Shown in pieces: positions 16,676-26,637 of a stretch of DNA of 44,733 bases. Position numbers and translations under genes: made by a program. A model generated the notes under the pieces. That model was not told the origin of the DNA and did no database searches. It was given only the letters and a program-made list of their open reading frames with translations. This DNA is from CAVQAH01 sp963784195 (GTDB lineage Bacteria > Acidobacteriota > Vicinamibacteria > Vicinamibacterales > 2-12-FULL-66-21), in assembly GCA_963784195.1 (NCBI GenBank), contig CAWARA010000028.1, positions 1 to 44,733 on the forward strand. The letters are read 5' to 3'. Numbering within the stretch: position 1 is the first letter of the stretch; each line of letters opens with the position of its first letter.

Positions 16676-17358
16676 AGGTTCCTGCACGAGCACGCATCTG
16701 GTTGACTGTCGCGGTGTTTGCCGTGGCCATGGCCTGGCTCGAATCTGCCACGGTCTACTACCTCCGCGTGCTGGTCGATCGGCTGATTCCCTATCAGGCC
16801 GATCCGCTGCCCATTCGTGGAGCGCTCGGCCCGGTCGAGCTCGTTCGCGAAGCCGCAACGCTCGTCATGCTGCTGACCGTCGGCATGCTCGCGGGCCGGA
16901 CGTGGCAGACGCGGCTCGGGTACTCGGCGATTGCGTTCGGCGTCTGGGACATCTTCTACTACGTGTTTCTCAAAGTCATCTATGACTGGCCCTCATCGCT
17001 TCTCGAGTGGGACATTCTCTTCCTCCTGCCGCTCCCGTGGTGGGGGCCAGTCCTTGCACCCATGTCCGTCGCGGTGTTGATGATCGTGTGGGGCACGCTC
17101 GTCACGCAGCCAGGCACCAGTGGCTCTCGCCACCCCGGCGTCGCAACGGGCGTCCTCGCATCGATTGGCATCGTGCTGGCGTTGTACGTGTTCATGGCCG
17201 ACGCGCTTCACGTCGCGCATCTCGGCGCCGACGCCACGAGAGCGATGCTGCCGGATGCTTTCAACTGGTCGGTATTCGCCGTGGCATTGATGCTGATGGC
17301 CGCGCCAGTGGCACAGATGACATGGCGAAGGCGTCCTGGCCCGCGCCAGCTGACTTGA
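16672..17358 (+). CDS. Polytopic membrane protein co-translated with ispH
   Basis: A 228-residue protein with about seven hydrophobic helices, including LTVAVFAVAMAWLESATVYY at the start. Conserved-looking aromatic stretches follow (GVWDIFYYVFLKVIYDWP, LEWDILFLLPLPWWGPVLAP). No transporter or enzyme signature is recognised. I have an impression of similar proteins described only as hypothetical in Acidobacteriota. The ATGA overlap with ispH strongly suggests translational coupling and a related role, perhaps in handling an isoprenoid lipid, but nothing in the sequence proves that. Confidence 0.82.
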   Translation: MKVPARARIWLTVAVFAVAMAWLESATVYYLRVLVDRLIPYQADPLPIRGALGPVELVREAATLVMLLTVGMLAGRTWQTRLGYSAIAFGVWDIFYYVFLKVIYDWPSSLLEWDILFLLPLPWWGPVLAPMSVAVLMIVWGTLVTQPGTSGSRHPGVATGVLASIGIVLALYVFMADALHVAHLGADATRAMLPDAFNWSVFAVALMLMAAPVAQMTWRRRPGPRQLT

Positions 17359-17390
17359 AGCGCGCCGCGAAAGCGCGAATACTACCCTCG

Positions 17391-17807
17391 ATGCGGAAAG
17401 CCAGCATCGGGCGCGCCCGATCGAATCCATTCGAGCCTGTCAGGACGGTCGGGCTCAGGTTGCCCGACGTCGAATCCTCCACGAAGTACGACGGATCGCC
17501 GGTGCTGAAAGTGGGCGGCTGCTTCATGGCAGGCCTGGCCACTCATCCCTCGGCCGAACCCGCGACGCTCGTCGTCAGGTGCGAGCTCGAGGAGCGTGAG
17601 TGGCTGCTCGAGGATGCGCCGGACACCTACTACCTGACTGACTATTACCGGCCGTATCCGATCGTGCTGGTCCGTCTGGCCCGCGTAGATCGTGACGCGT
17701 TGCGCGACCTGCTGTCCGTTTCGCGGCGCCTCACGCTGGAGAAAGCCCGGAAGAAAGTACGTCCGCGCCCCCTTCTGCGACGAATGCGCTCAGGACCGCT
17801 CTTATGA
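17391..17807 (+). CDS. MmcQ/YjbR-like small protein
   Basis: About 138 residues. The order of elements fits the MmcQ/YjbR fold: VGLRLPDVESSTKYDGSPVL near the start, GGCFMAGLA, then VVRCELEEREWLLEDAPDTYY, HY/DYYRPYPIVLVRLARVD, and a C-terminal LLSVSRRLTLEKARKKVRP. Members are small DNA-binding-like, CyaY-fold proteins of unknown function. The frame is open further upstream but overlaps the 7-TM gene; the ATG at 17391 matches the usual family start. The last ~15 residues are basic and may be non-native. 32 bp after the 7-TM gene. Confidence 0.75.
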   Translation: MRKASIGRARSNPFEPVRTVGLRLPDVESSTKYDGSPVLKVGGCFMAGLATHPSAEPATLVVRCELEEREWLLEDAPDTYYLTDYYRPYPIVLVRLARVDRDALRDLLSVSRRLTLEKARKKVRPRPLLRRMRSGPLL

Positions 17808-17836
17808 CGAGGACAGTCCACTAGAGAAGGTAGAGG

Positions 17837-18391
17837 TCAAGCCGGACGGCCGGCAATTAAAGGCGAAGGGATCCGCAGTCGTTGCGGCCGTGCCGCTGAC
17901 TGCACCGGATCTGTCCGTTGTTCGCTTGGGTTTCGCGAAGCGAGTACCTCGCAGAGTTGGAATTCGAGCTCAAAGGCGGAGACGAACCTCAGGTCCGTCG
18001 CTTGCTTGGTCACCTTATCCGTGGAGAAGCTGAAATCGCGGTAGAGCCAGTGCCTCTCGTGAATCTCAGGATGTGCGAGCGCCCAGTCCACGTCAGCCAT
18101 GCGAATCGTCGCGGTGGCACCGGTGAGCACCGCAAGCGTCCGGCCGTCCGGCGACCAGATCAGCTCATCGCAACCTCCGCCGTCGCCCATGTGGAACAGC
18201 TCTCGGAACCTGGTCCCGTCGCGGCGCTCGAGCCTGACGTCGAACTCAGGGCCATCGAACATAGGGACTTCCTGACATACCGCGATGGTCAGTCCGTCCG
18301 GCGACTGCACGCGGTGCAGGACACGATCCGTATACCCGAACTTCGCGCATCCAATGCTCGCGAGAAGCGACACCCGAGAGACCGATGGCAA
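17837..18391 (-). CDS. Putative lipoprotein or secreted protein with a WD40-like stretch
   Basis: About 184 residues, function unknown. The central part reads GYTDRVLHRVQSPDGLTIAV, then FHMGDGGGCDELIWSPDGRT, then DVDWALAHPEIHERHWLYRD, resembling a single beta-propeller-like blade in conserved hypothetical secreted proteins. The start is a TTG giving VSLLASIGC, a marginal lipobox. In another frame, MRTLLAIGLSGVA just upstream is a better signal peptide, so an indel near 18360-18390 may hide the true start. The C-terminal ~25 residues (after FQLCEV) are Arg/Pro-rich and doubtful. Confidence 0.5.
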   Translation of the reverse strand: MPSVSRVSLLASIGCAKFGYTDRVLHRVQSPDGLTIAVCQEVPMFDGPEFDVRLERRDGTRFRELFHMGDGGGCDELIWSPDGRTLAVLTGATATIRMADVDWALAHPEIHERHWLYRDFSFSTDKVTKQATDLRFVSAFELEFQLCEVLASRNPSEQRTDPVQSAARPQRLRIPSPLIAGRPA

Positions 18392-18564
18392 GCAAGGTCC
18401 GCATGCGAGCGAATCCTAGCACTTTCGGCACGCGCCGGCTTGTCATGTTGAACAGGCGACGGTGCCTACGGCACTGGCAACGATCACGACAGCCGCGACG
18501 TTCGCGCACCAGCCCTGCCTGAGGTTTGAGAAATATGGGCTTTGGTCTTACCATTCACGCCTAT

Positions 18565-20364
18565 ATGGATTCAACACCTGCCCGAATCGTCATTCTTCTC
18601 ATCGCCACACTCGCGGCCGGCTGCCAGAGAAACGCGCCGGCGCCTGCGGAAGGCCGCACCGGCTCGGCCGATCCGGCAGTCTCGTACCCGGCACCGCGCT
18701 GGCCGTCGTACTTCAAGCGGCCGGAATCAATCGACGAGCTCATGCCGGCGGCGCGTGCGCTCGTGCGGAACAAGTCCGGGTTCCTGGGCGTGGGCATGGG
18801 CGTGCTGCAGACCGGCGAAACGGTGCTGCTGTCGCCAAACGCCGATTCCGATCCGATGGTCGTCGAGGCAATCGTCAAAGCGCTCGGCGAGCGCGGCGTC
18901 AAGGCGGAGGTCAAATACACCTTCGAGCTTCTCGGGATGACGAGGGAACAGGTCAACCGTCAGCAACAGACGCTCCAGAAGGGCCGGCGCATTGCCGATG
19001 CCGGTATCTATCAGGCGTCGCAGTGGATCACCGGGCAGTTTCCGGATCCGAGCGTGCCCAAGGCATGGCTGAAGGAGCGCAGGCCCGACGTCTACGCGGA
19101 ACTGTTCCCGGCCGAATCGGGAGACAACCCTGCCCCATCCGAGGCCGATCAGCCGCTCAGTTTCTCGCAAGAAATGAATCAGGTTGGTGCGGCTATTCAA
19201 GCGCACCTGAAGAAGAACCCGGGCATCCGAGGCGTCTTCTGGGGAATAGGCGGCGGCACGGGCCTCCGCCGCGCGATGTATCCGATGCAGGAGAAGTTCC
19301 TCGGGACGTTCGTCATCGACAACATCTGGGCGCTGCAGAGCCAGATGACGAACTATCCGGGTGACGTCTGGCAGCTCGCCGAGGAGCAGATCCTCGAGCC
19401 ACTCGTCTACGCCGAGCGGCTCGAGATCACCGACCCTGAAGGCACGAATCTGTGGGCAGATCTCACGCCGGACATGGCCGAGCGCTGGTCGCAGGGTGCC
19501 TATCAGCGCGGACACCTGTACATGTTTCCGAACCAGGCGACCGGACGGTTCGGCTACTCGTTCGTCGAGTATCCCGGCTTCCAACAAAAGTGGCTGCCAC
19601 GCGAACCGATCACGCTCATCAACGGAACGCTCGCCGGCACGCAGGGACACGGCGGGTTCTTCCCGCGGTGGGAAGTCATCTTCAAGGACGGGTTCATCTC
19701 CGACGTCAAGGGCGGCGGCGCGCAGGGCGTTGCACTCAAGGAGTTCCTGAACTACCCGGGCTTGAACGATCGGATCTACCCGTACCACAAGACGCCGGGC
19801 TTCTGGTACCTCTACGAGATTGCGGTCGGCTCACATCCGAAAGCATTCCGATCGCCGCAGGATCTGCTGGCCACGGGCGACACGTTGCCCGAGCGTGCGC
19901 GCAGCGGCGTCGTGCACTGGGGGCTGGGCATCCGTCTCTGGCACGATCCGGATGCGCCGACCGAATCGAAGGTGTGGGCGGACTTCTCGAAGAAGTACAA
20001 CGTCCCGTTCGATCACGGCTGGCACACACACACGTACTTCACGACGTACAAACTCCGGCTACGGAACGCGGACAAATGGGTCACCCTGCTCGATAAGGGG
20101 CGCATGACGAGCCTCGACGATCCCGAGGTGCGCGCGCTGGCCTCACGCTACGGTGATCCCGACTACCTGCTCGCGGAGGACTGGATCCCGGAGGTTCCGG
20201 GCATCAATGCACCTGGCGATTACCTGAAGGATTACGCGCAGAACCCCGGCGAGTATTCGCTCAAGGTTCTCGACAGCGCGACGAAGGGCACCTACAAACA
20301 CTACTTCCCGCAGAAACCGCAGACGAACGGAGCAGCTCAGAAACCAGCGCCGGAGCGCAAGTAG
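18565..20364 (+). CDS. Large lipoprotein, distant M29 aminopeptidase-like
   Basis: About 599 residues. A lipoprotein signal (ARIVILLIATLAAGC, Cys at residue 20) points to membrane anchoring outside the cytoplasm. I do not recognise a well-characterised family. ITDPEGTNLWADLTPDMAER resembles the EGTDL-type strand of M29 metallo-aminopeptidases. Candidate metal ligands occur in VVHWGLGIRLWHDPD, but the full ligand set is not convincing, so peptidase activity is a guess. Other landmarks are FWGIGGGTGLRRAMYP and FDHGWHTHTYF. The frame opens at a TTG at 18526; the ATG at 18565 gives the cleanest signal. It converges on the amidohydrolase gene with a 28-base overlap. GC and codon use match the neighbours. 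Confidence 0.8.
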   Translation: MDSTPARIVILLIATLAAGCQRNAPAPAEGRTGSADPAVSYPAPRWPSYFKRPESIDELMPAARALVRNKSGFLGVGMGVLQTGETVLLSPNADSDPMVVEAIVKALGERGVKAEVKYTFELLGMTREQVNRQQQTLQKGRRIADAGIYQASQWITGQFPDPSVPKAWLKERRPDVYAELFPAESGDNPAPSEADQPLSFSQEMNQVGAAIQAHLKKNPGIRGVFWGIGGGTGLRRAMYPMQEKFLGTFVIDNIWALQSQMTNYPGDVWQLAEEQILEPLVYAERLEITDPEGTNLWADLTPDMAERWSQGAYQRGHLYMFPNQATGRFGYSFVEYPGFQQKWLPREPITLINGTLAGTQGHGGFFPRWEVIFKDGFISDVKGGGAQGVALKEFLNYPGLNDRIYPYHKTPGFWYLYEIAVGSHPKAFRSPQDLLATGDTLPERARSGVVHWGLGIRLWHDPDAPTESKVWADFSKKYNVPFDHGWHTHTYFTTYKLRLRNADKWVTLLDKGRMTSLDDPEVRALASRYGDPDYLLAEDWIPEVPGINAPGDYLKDYAQNPGEYSLKVLDSATKGTYKHYFPQKPQTNGAAQKPAPERK

Positions 20365-22022
20365 ACCTGACGGCCGCCCACGTAGGTGGCCAGCGGACGG
20401 ATGTCGAGGATCTTGTCCTCCGGCACCGTCAGAATGTCATCCGACAGGATCACGAAGTCGGCGAGCTTGCCCGGCTCGATGGATCCTTTGATCTGCTCCT
20501 CGAACGTGAGGTAGGCGTTGTTGATGGTCTCCACCCGCAACGCCTCCTCACGCGAGATCTTCTGCGCCAACCCGATCGTCCCCTCCTCCATCGTCTTGCG
20601 CGTCACGTAGAAGTAGATGTTCACGAACGGATTGTTCGGCGCACCCGGCCAGTCGCTTCCGCCTGACACAATCAGCCCCTGATCGAGCAGCTCGCGCATC
20701 GGTACCGCGCGGTCGGCGCGCTCTTTTCCGAACCGCTTCAACATGTTCCTGGCGCCCGCGTACGGCTGGAACTGCGCCGAGACGACGACGCCGAGACGCT
20801 TCATGCGCTCCATCTGATCGCGATGCACGAGCGGAATGTGCTCGACGATCCATCGTCGATCACGAATGGACCGCTGCTTGTCGGCCGCCTCGTACGCGTC
20901 GAGGACGACGTCGAGCGTCCGATCGCCGGAAATATGAATGGCCGGACGCCAGCCGTACCGGTTCATGGTGAGGATGGCTTCCCGGAACCGCTCCTCAGGC
21001 AGACGCAGCGTGCCGACGTCTTTGCCATCGCGATCCGCATAGGGCTCCCGAAGCTGATCGCCAGGGTTGTATTCGGCGATGCCGTCGAGACGCAGCCATT
21101 CGTCGCCGAATCCAGGCCCGACACCCCACGGCGCGAGCATCGACTCGAGACGGCCCTCCTCGCCCGCGTTCAACTCCAGCCCGACGCTCACGCGCATCGT
21201 CAACCCACGGTCGCGCCAGAGCTCGTAGTACGCGCGCATCACGTCGGGGTGAATCTGGAGCTCGCGGATCCCGGTCAGTCCCATCGCGTGCTGCTGCGCC
21301 TGTACCTTCGCAATCAGCGCCTTCTTTTCGTCCAGCGTCGGCGGCGGAACGACTTTAGCCGTGAGATTCAGGACGTTTGCCGGTGATCCCGTCAGAAGGC
21401 CATCCAGTTCTCCATCGGGCGCACGACCCGCCGTGACGTTGCCGACAGTCGCCGTCTCGCGACTGAACCCGAGTGCCGTCAGCGCGGGCGAGTTGGCGTA
21501 TACGCGTCCGCGGCTTTCGTAGACGACGATGGGCCGGGTCGTCGAGATGCCATCCAGCTCGCGTTTCGTGGGCGCGCGCTTTTCCGGGAACTCGTCCGGT
21601 TCCCATCCATCGGTGCTGAAGATCGTCGCGCGGTCGGAGCCGCTTCCGGCAGCGCGCCGCAGCCGATCGAGCATCTCTGCCAGCGACGGCACACCGCGGA
21701 GGTCGACACCGCGCTGCAGCAGCGCGACGTGGTACTGATGGTTGTGGTTGTCCATCAGGCCAGGAATCACGGCGTGGCCGCGCAGATCGATGGTGCGTGT
21801 GCCCGGACCCTTCAGAGCCGTCACCTCAGCGTTGGTGCCGATGGCTAAGAAGCGATCGCCTCTGATAGCCACGGCTTGAAAAACACGCGCTTCGGCGTCG
21901 ACGGTGATGATCTTTCCGTTGGTGAGGATCAGGTCGGGTGCCGTCGGGAGCATCCGCTGAGCCGACAGGCACACCGAGATTACGGGAAGAACTACGAACA
22001 GGCTGGTAACGGCAGGTTTCAT
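20337..22022 (-). CDS. Exported YtcJ-like amidohydrolase (Amidohydro_3)
   Basis: A metal-dependent hydrolase of about 561 residues with a signal peptide (KPAVTSLFVVLPVISVCLSAQ), so probably periplasmic. PDLILTNGKIITVDAEARVF opens the beta-sandwich; VIPGLMDNHNHQYH supplies the HxH metal ligands near residue 97. Later metal-site strands include PAIHISGDRTLD, IVEHIPLVHRDQ and VSGGSDWPGAPNNPF (Asp). The chain closes with IKGSIEPGKLADFVILSDD. Family members act on amides and related C-N bonds; the substrate is unknown. The ATG at 22020-22022 is preferred over 22052 because it starts the signal peptide. Convergent with the M29-like gene (28-base overlap) and divergent from the small broken gene downstream. 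Confidence 0.92.
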   Translation of the reverse strand: MKPAVTSLFVVLPVISVCLSAQRMLPTAPDLILTNGKIITVDAEARVFQAVAIRGDRFLAIGTNAEVTALKGPGTRTIDLRGHAVIPGLMDNHNHQYHVALLQRGVDLRGVPSLAEMLDRLRRAAGSGSDRATIFSTDGWEPDEFPEKRAPTKRELDGISTTRPIVVYESRGRVYANSPALTALGFSRETATVGNVTAGRAPDGELDGLLTGSPANVLNLTAKVVPPPTLDEKKALIAKVQAQQHAMGLTGIRELQIHPDVMRAYYELWRDRGLTMRVSVGLELNAGEEGRLESMLAPWGVGPGFGDEWLRLDGIAEYNPGDQLREPYADRDGKDVGTLRLPEERFREAILTMNRYGWRPAIHISGDRTLDVVLDAYEAADKQRSIRDRRWIVEHIPLVHRDQMERMKRLGVVVSAQFQPYAGARNMLKRFGKERADRAVPMRELLDQGLIVSGGSDWPGAPNNPFVNIYFYVTRKTMEEGTIGLAQKISREEALRVETINNAYLTFEEQIKGSIEPGKLADFVILSDDILTVPEDKILDIRPLATYVGGRQVYLRSGAGF

Positions 22023-22127
22023 CGATGGCGGCCCTCGTGAGCGATTCGCCAACGATATCCCATCCGGAGTGACACAGCCAGTGAGCCGCCCTTCTCACCT
22101 ATATCGCCTTACGAAGTGGAGGTGGCT

Positions 22128-22548
22128 ATGCTGATTGCGCTGCCGATTGTTGTCGCGTGTCTGGGTCACCAGCCGTGCCAGCCGCCGATGGCGCTCCCCA
22201 ACCAGCTCGTTCGCTCAGCATCACCCGCGGCAATCGTGAGCCTCGCGCGCCACCCGGATCATCGACCGTCGATGGTGACGGCCCCTTCGCGAGGCACTTC
22301 GGATTACGTTCGCATTTCCGCCTCACCGCTTCCGCGAGACACGACGCGCGCAGGTGGGGCTCCGGACGCTGGCAATGTCAACGGCCGACAAGGCGATGTT
22401 CGTCCTCGCCGGCGCGGTGGCCGGGTTCTATGCGGGCGGGTATCTCGGCGCGGCGATGGATGACAGCCCCGATGACGAGGCGGCGTTTCTGGGAATGCCG
22501 ATCGGCGCGGCCATCGGCGGATGGGCCGTCTGGAATCTGGTGAGGTGA
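22128..22548 (+). pseudogene. Small exported glycine-zipper-like protein, frameshifted
   Basis: A strong ribosome site (GGAGG at 22118-22122) precedes an ATG at 22128 that encodes a signal-like LIALPIVVACLGHQP. After about 22340 the sensible sequence is one frame on: TADKAMFVLAGAVAGFYAGG, then AAFLGMPIGAAIGGWAVWN to the stop at 22548. This is a hydrophobic Gly/Ala hairpin typical of small glycine-zipper proteins. One indel in 22200-22350 would join the two halves into about 139 residues. The middle is not conserved enough to place the break. Confidence 0.45.
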
Positions 22549-22588
22549 GCCGTCGCGCCGCCGCTCACGAGCGCGATCTCGTATTATC

Positions 22589-22673
22589 GTCAACTCCCAA
22601 CGTCCACCTCCGCCGCCCTAGCGCGCCAGATTCATGCGCGCTAAGGCGGGGGAGTTGGCGGTTGGGAGTTGAC
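22589..22673. repeat. Long hairpin between convergent genes
   Basis: Outer arms GTCAACTCCCAAC (22589-22601) and GTTGGGAGTTGAC (22661-22673) are perfectly complementary. An inner stem pairs 22613-22626 with 22636-22649 (13 of 14), around the loop CAGATTCAT. The arms also hold internal copies of the word AACTCCC. It fills the 132-bp gap between two converging genes. It may act as a bidirectional terminator, though there is no T run, or be a dispersed palindromic repeat. Confidence 0.65.
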
Positions 22674-22680
22674 ACGCTCT

Positions 22681-25600
22681 CTAGAAACTGACCCTCAACC
22701 CAAACTGCAGCGCACGCGGCAATCCTGTGCCGGTCGGGAGCGATGGGCGCACGGCGCCGAGGCTGCCGAACGCCGTGGTGATGAGATTGCCGTTCGGCAA
22801 CCGCGTCGTCCCCGCGAGGGCCTGATTGCCGCTGGCGTCCCGCACGCTTCCGTCGCTCGAAAGCGTGAAGCCCGCGGGCAGCGTCGCAAGCGTCGGCAAC
22901 GTGCCGCTGAACGGTGTCGATGGTAGACCCGCCGGACCGACCAGATTCGACACGTTGAACGCGTTGAACACCTGTGCCGTCGCTTCGACCTTGAAGCTGC
23001 CTGGCAGCCTCAGGACGTATGACAGCTGAATGTCCTGCGAGATGAACGAATCGCCAAAGCGGATGCCATCGGGCATCTCGACGACGAATGGCAGGCGTTG
23101 GTTGCGCGGGTTGAGCGTGCCTGCGTAGGCAAGGTTGTATGCGCGGATGCCGGCATTCAGGGCCGCGACATCGTTTACTTCCCTGCCCAGGCCGCCGCGA
23201 CTCGTACCCGGCAGCAGATCTCCGTTGATACCGTCGCCGTTGATGTCTGCCGAGCCCACGAGAATCGATGCGGGAACGCCGCTGTAGAACGTGGAGATCG
23301 CGGACAACCGGAAGCCCAGCGGCAACTCGACGATCCCGTTGAGCGTGAGCCGATGGCGCCGATCGAGCGGACCGTAGCCGAAGTTGGCATCGACATCACG
23401 ATTGACGAGCGTGCCCCCTCCGAGACCCAACCCGTCGGCCGTCGTCGTCTCGAGCTTGGACAGCGCATACGAGACGCCGAACTGGTAACCGCTGCGAGAA
23501 ACGCTTGTCGAGCCTGACGGTGAGCGCCTTGTATCGGGAGTACCCGTTGGACGTGATCGTCGTGATGGCGCTCGTCGGAGCCCGTCCGTCCCCGAGAATG
23601 ATTGGCGCGCCATTGCCGGCAAAGAAGTTCGCTGCGTCGAGGTCGCGCATGAACTCGTGCTCGGTGCGGCTGATGACGAAGTTCACGTCGACCACGCTGT
23701 CGAACGGCAGCTCTCGCTGAAAGCCGACATTGGCCTGCTTGGAGTACGGCGTATCGAGCTCGTTGCTGATGACCAGGCCCGTGCGCGTGATGTCGAGGGT
23801 GGGGATCGTCGACTGATGGCGCGGCGACGTAGACGTTCTGGCCCTGCAGGATGATCGGCACCGCATTGCCGACGGTGGTCCCGGTGACCAGCGCCGGGGA
23901 GAAGTCGAAGTCGACTACGCCGTCTCTGTTGAAGTCCTGCGGCCCGCCGCTGGTCGATCCTGCGGTCAAGCGCGATCGTGTCGTTGCCAGAATTGAACGG
24001 CGCAATTGACGCCCGTTCGTTCGTGACGAGATTGCTGATCCGCAGCGTGTAGTAAATGCCCGCGCCGACGCGGATGGACGTCTTGCCATCGCCCCACGGA
24101 TCCCACGCCACGCCACCATGCGGCGCAATGTTGTTCTTGTCGATGGGCGTTGCCGCCGTCCCGTCCGGAAGGATCGGCGCGACGAGCGCAGGCTTGTCCA
24201 GGTCGTTGTTGAGCGGGTGCGTGTCGACCTGGTAGCGGGCGCCGTAATTGAGCATCAGGTTCGGGCGCATGCGCCAGCTGTCTTCCACGTAACCCGAAAT
24301 GCGTGTGTTGCGATGCGAGTTGTCGTCGGTGCCCGGGATGCGTTTGCCGTTCTTGTTGCCGAGCGTCGTGTTGATGAACGTCTGGTTGATGATGTCGGCG
24401 GGGTTCCGCGATGTCGGCGATATGACGTTGAACTGCGGGAACCCGTTCACGAAGTTCGTCACCTCGACGCGGTAGTACACGACGTCCGCGCCGCCACGAA
24501 TGAGATGGTTGCCCATCGCATAGTTGAGATCGTTGCGAAACTGATAGAAACGTTCGAAGGTCGATTGCGGCGTGATGCTGTCCGGCCCTCCGATAAGCAA
24601 GTTATCGTCGGTGAGGATGCGAATGCCTTCCAGTCCAGGGACGGCAATCGCCTGCGCCGCGGCATCCGGGCGCAGCACGCGGTTCTTGAAGTCGGTGAAC
24701 GCTGAGCGGAAGCTGTTCGTCAGCTTCGACGTCAACACCGTGTCGAGACCGGCGACAACCTGATGCGTGGTGTTGGAATTGAGGTTCCCGCTCGAGGGCA
24801 AACGGTTGCCGCCGAAGTTTCCGAGACTCTCGTTGTCGTCGCGGCTCCATCTTACGAACAGGTCGTTGTTCTGAGAAGCTCGCCAGTCAGCTCGAACATT
24901 GGTCGACAGTAAATCGAATGGTGCCTTGTAGGATGTCAGGTCCGGGAAGTACGGCGTGCTCAACCCGATCGCCGAGTTCTCGTTGGTCTTTTCGACATTG
25001 GCGAACCAGAACAGCTTGTTCGTGAGGACGGGACCACCCATGCTGCCACCGTACTGCTCGCGGTCGAACTCGGGTTTCGTTGTCGCGAAGCTTGGCCGCG
25101 CCGCGTAATCGGAGCTGCGGCCGAAGAGAAACCCTGTTCCGTGCATGTCGTTGCTGCCACGCTTGGTGATGATGTTGATCGCACCCGTGGCGCTCAGGCC
25201 GGCTGACGGATCCGACGACGAGGTCGAGACCTGGAACTCCTGAATCCCATCCTGCGAGATGTTCAACGTCGTCGTGCCGACGTGCTCGTCAACGGCGTCG
25301 ACACCGTCGATGGTGATCCGTGCCTCACGGCCGTTGCGGCTGCCGAGCGAAACGCCGGTGTATCTGCTCTTCGTGGGGTCGAACGCACGTCCTTCCTGAA
25401 TCTCGACGCCCGGCTGCAGTTGCGCCAGCTCGAGATAATTGCGTCCGTTCAACGGCAGCTCGTTGATCTGTTTGACGTTCACTACGCCGCCTACGCTCGT
25501 CTGCGACGTATCGACCGCCATACTGCTCGCCGCGACCTGAACGTTCTCGGCCAGCGCTTCGATCTTCATGGCCACGTCGACGCGCGCGGTCTGACCGACC

Positions 25601-25928
25601 TCGACAACCACGCGAGACGCCACGAAGTCGGCAAATCCCTGGTTCTTGACGGTGAGCATGTACTCGCCCGGCTTCAGCGACGGGATGGTGAAGAAGCCTT
25701 GCGCGTTGGTCGTCGTGACGCGTTCAGCGCCTGTCGACAGCGAAGTTGCCGTGACGCTCGCGCCGTTCAGCACGGCGCCGCTCGGATCCGCAGACGACGC
25801 CGGCGATGGTGCCAACGGGGGCCTGTGCAAGTGACCGGAGACGAGCCGAACATCATCGTCGCCAGAACCGTGATGGCAATCAGGAATCCGGATTGGATAG
25901 GAGGCCGCGATGCGGTGTCATGTGTCAC
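22681..25928 (-). CDS. TonB-dependent (Oar-like) outer-membrane receptor, multiply frameshifted
   Basis: An outer-membrane beta-barrel transporter of about 1070 residues if corrected. GGAGG at 25935-25939 precedes a GTG at 25928 that starts a signal sequence (FLIAITVLATMMFG). An N-terminal carboxypeptidase-regulatory-like domain follows (APVGTIAGVV, then DPSGAVLNGASVTATSLSTG). The plug comes next (INELPLNGRNYLELAQLQPG; ARITIDGVDAVDEHVG; GAINIITKRGSNDMHGTGF). The barrel ends in GLRVSF, as expected for BamA recognition. The uninterrupted part is 25791-23960. Frame changes occur near 25830, 25795, 23955, 23820 and 23500, i.e. about five indels. The substrate is unknown; relatives import oligosaccharides, peptides or metal chelates. 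Confidence 0.88.
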
Positions 25929-25997
25929 AAATAACCTCCGGCACAGGCTCTGCTGCGCTTTGAACTGCGTCCGCGCTTGCAAGAATGAGTTCTTTTC

Positions 25998-26027
25998 CGA
26001 TTATCGGTCCGTGCAGGAGGTTGTCAA
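25998..26027 (-). promoter_or_regulatory. Predicted sigma-70 promoter of the TonB receptor gene
   Basis: On the minus strand, TTGACA (26027-26022) is followed after 16 bases by GATAAT (26005-26000). The start codon lies about 75 bases downstream, after a GGAGG ribosome site. Spacing and sequence fit a housekeeping promoter. Confidence 0.5.
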
Positions 26028-26257
26028 GAATGATGGGTGGATTTGGTGTGACAAGAGGTGGGTTGTGACGCCGCTGAACGAAAGAAAATGTCAGTCAGGC
26101 CGAGTTGACGTGGTCCGTCTGTGATCGTCGGGACGTTCCTCCTCGTCCACTGGGTTCATTTCCAAATCCAATAGATTGCACCGGCGTCCAAAGATATGGA
26201 CGCGCGTGGTTCTGGAATTGTGGCGCACTACTGACAAAGTCGAACGCCATCGAGAGG

Positions 26258-26490
26258 TCATCGTAAAGTTGTCTTGCCACTCCATCGCTTTGCGCGCCAG
26301 GTGCTCAGGCCGAACAGTACCTGCGCCCAGGTAGAACCACGGCTCCCACACCCCAAGGGTCGACCAACGAAAGCGGCCCGTCGCAACGAAATAACCCGCC
26401 TGCGCCAGGCTCGCCACCGACCGGATGATCAGCAGCGCGGAACCAACCCATGCAAGCGTGTAGATCAGGCGACCCAGTGTCCGACGGACT
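26258..26490 (-). pseudogene. Remnant of a small membrane protein (DUF3995-like C-terminal half)
   Basis: The minus strand encodes TLGRLIYTLAWVGSALLIIR, then VASLAQAGYFVATGRFRWST, then LGVWEPWFYLGAG, which looks like the C-terminal half of a DUF3995-type membrane protein. After about 26325 it continues one frame over as VLFGLSTWRAKRWSGKTTL to a TGA at 26258-26260. An in-frame TGA upstream, near 26500, and the absence of a start mean the N-terminal half is missing. The surrounding 25929-26637 region holds no other gene I can support, apart from the receptor promoter. Confidence 0.5.
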
Positions 26491-26637
26491 GCCTGGAGTC
26501 ACTCACTGAAGTACCGCGCAGCGCGACGAAGAAATCAGGCAGTTCGACACCGCGCCGAAGCTTACAACAGCGGAGTCGGGAACCACAGGTGCGCCGGCCC
26601 CGTATCAACGAGCAACAGATCTCAACGCGGAGTTCAT

